The translations under genes and the position numbers were made by a program. Of a stretch of DNA of 6,904 bases, positions 6,003 to 6,904 are shown piece after piece. Under the pieces are notes generated by a model that saw nothing but the letters and a program-made list of their open reading frames with translations, was not told where the DNA came from and searched no databases. Each line of letters opens with the position of its first letter. Positions within the stretch are counted from its first letter, which is position 1. This DNA comes from Gammaproteobacteria bacterium (lineage in GTDB: Bacteria; Pseudomonadota; Gammaproteobacteria; Thiomicrospirales; Thiomicrospiraceae): assembly GCA_013153955.1 (NCBI GenBank), contig JAADDM010000041.1, positions 1-6,904 of the forward strand. Reading direction: 5' to 3'.

Positions 6003-6851
6003 GTCATGCGCCATCCCTAGATATACAATGGTAAGTACCATAAAGATAAATGCCTGTAGTGTGATTACCAACAAGTGGAAAATCAACCAACCTAAATCAA
6101 GCACAATCTGTAATGGTGCCCAGAATAGAGCAGCGGCACCCACTGCTAATGTTCCACCGATCAAAGCGATCAATAGGAATACAAGTTCCCCTGCGAACAT
6201 GTTACCGAACAGTCGCAAAGCAAGAGAAAGTGGTTTTGCAATTTCTTCGATGAATGTCATGACAACGTTCACGGGTACGAAGAACTTACCAAACGGGTGG
6301 AATAGGAACATCTTAGTGAAGCCCCAAACCCCTTTAATTTTAATATTATAGAACAGGATCAATGCAAATACTGTTACTGCCATACCTAACGTCGTGTTTA
6401 AATCTGTCGTTGGTACAATCTTTAAGTATGCGTGTGAATCACCCGTTACTAACTGATATAGGTATGGAATTAAATCAACCGGAATCAGATCCATAAAGTT
6501 CATTAACCATACCCAAAGGAAGATGGTTAATGCAAGCGGTGCGATAAGAGGATTGTGGCCTGGAAAGGCATCTCTTACGTTAGTCGCTACGAAGTCTAGA
6601 ATAGACTCTACAAAGTTCTGAAACCCACCCGGCTCACCCGTTGATAACTGCTTACCTAAGCGTGCTGCAACTAATACAATCAATGCGCCTAGCATTAAAC
6701 TGACGATAATCGTATCGACGTTCAATATCCAGAATTCACCAAGCGTATTACCCGAGGCAATCGCCTTATCCGCTTCTTCTGTCAACCCGAATTGGTTGTT
6801 AGTCAAGTGATGTTGAATATACTCGACTGTTCCCATTTTTTCAGCACTCAA
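5991..6851 (-). CDS. atpB: F1Fo ATP synthase subunit a
   Basis: Subunit a (286 aa), the membrane stator that provides the two ion half-channels next to the c-ring. Several hydrophobic segments are visible, at about 42-64, 101-122, 152-170, 190-205, 209-237 and 245-280. The essential arginine is R213 in AKPLSLALRLFGNM (205-218). The conserved glutamate E222 (AGEL) and the segment IFHLLVITLQAFIFMVLTIV (257-276), with H259 and Q266, follow as in E. coli. MNFMDLIPVDLIP (118-130) is another family signature. The start is TTG, chosen because AAGGAG lies seven bases upstream. The next in-frame ATG (codon 6) has only a weak GAG before it, and choosing it would remove just five residues. A 156-base gap separates it from atpE. 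Confidence 0.97.
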   Translation of the reverse strand: MSAEKMGTVEYIQHHLTNNQFGLTEEADKAIASGNTLGEFWILNVDTIIVSLMLGALIVLVAARLGKQLSTGEPGGFQNFVESILDFVATNVRDAFPGHNPLIAPLALTIFLWVWLMNFMDLIPVDLIPYLYQLVTGDSHAYLKIVPTTDLNTTLGMAVTVFALILFYNIKIKGVWGFTKMFLFHPFGKFFVPVNVVMTFIEEIAKPLSLALRLFGNMFAGELVFLLIALIGGTLAVGAAALFWAPLQIVLDLGWLIFHLLVITLQAFIFMVLTIVYLGMAHDEGH

Positions 6852-6858
6852 TGGTCTG

Positions 6859-6864
6859 CTCCTT
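6859..6864 (-). promoter_or_regulatory. Ribosome binding site deciding the TTG start of atpB
   Basis: AAGGAG with a 7-base spacer to TTG (transcript TAAGGAGCAGACCATTG) is close to an ideal Shine-Dalgarno sequence, while the nearest in-frame ATG, five codons in, lacks one. The UAA of a possible upstream open tail overlaps it, which would allow translational coupling. Confidence 0.75.
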
Positions 6865-6904
6865 AATCAGTCAATCGTCTTTTCCCTTTCAGATTGAAAA
6901 GCTG
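6863..6904 (-). CDS. Possible 3' end of the gene upstream of atpB (atpI expected)
   Basis: One minus-strand frame is open from the right edge to a TAA that overlaps the atpB Shine-Dalgarno sequence. It encodes 13 residues, QLFNLKGKRRLTD. A second frame is also open (AFQSEREKTID) and ends in TGA at 6867-6869, so the frame is not certain. In most proteobacterial atp operons atpI, a small membrane protein, precedes atpB, and a short polar tail would fit its C-terminus. There is too little sequence to identify it. Confidence 0.3.
   Translation of the reverse strand, partial: QLFNLKGKRRLTD

Noticed and set aside
6028..6351. Plus-strand open frame of 107 codons opposite atpB
   Set aside because: It lies wholly antisense to a clearly conserved gene, and its translation shows no recognisable domain. 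It is a codon-bias shadow.
184..6851. A novel multi-gene system hidden in the window
   Set aside because: Every gene is a full-length standard ATP synthase subunit in the usual order. There are no extra genes, CRISPR repeats, tRNAs or defence-type domains.

Overview
The window holds a complete set of F1Fo ATP synthase structural genes, all on the minus strand. Read from high to low coordinates the order is atpB (a), atpE (c), atpF (b), atpH (delta), atpA (alpha), atpG (gamma), atpD (beta), atpC (epsilon). Two features point to a gammaproteobacterium: the canonical bacterial gene order, and close protein similarity (from memory) to the Escherichia coli subunits, for example 'VDNIYRYT' in beta, 'AKPLSLALRLFGNM' in a and a 156-residue b. 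Base composition by eye is moderately AT-rich. The c subunit is unlike that of E. coli: it is longer, has a glutamate carboxylate and ends in an 'ANPF' tail. I cannot name the genus; a marine or sulfur-oxidizing gammaproteobacterium is only a guess.

Layout. At the right edge (6863-6904) is a short open tail that may be the end of the gene before atpB, usually atpI. atpB begins with TTG behind a strong Shine-Dalgarno sequence. A 156-base gap separates atpB from atpE. It holds two hairpins and a U-rich stretch just before the atpE ribosome binding site, which looks like the E. coli atpE translational enhancer. From atpE onward the spacers are 54, 10, 15, 14, 32 and 6 bases, so the genes are surely co-transcribed. 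A strong Rho-independent terminator lies 15 bases past the atpC stop. Beyond it, positions 1-140 hold no convincing gene. They contain a 119-base element bounded by near-perfect 16-17 base inverted repeats with a palindrome at its centre, resembling a dispersed repeat or MITE.

How the parts work together. Subunits a, b and c form the membrane Fo motor: a holds the essential arginine, c the ion-carrying glutamate, and b is the peripheral stalk. Alpha, beta, gamma, delta and epsilon form the F1 catalytic part. Ion flow turns the c-ring with gamma and epsilon, driving ATP synthesis on the beta subunits. No subunit is missing, broken or fused. No operon promoter is visible; it should lie beyond the right edge.

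This is mostly an ordinary housekeeping region. I see no undescribed multi-gene system. The points worth a second look are the inverted-repeat element, the unusual c-subunit ion site and the structured atpB-atpE leader.
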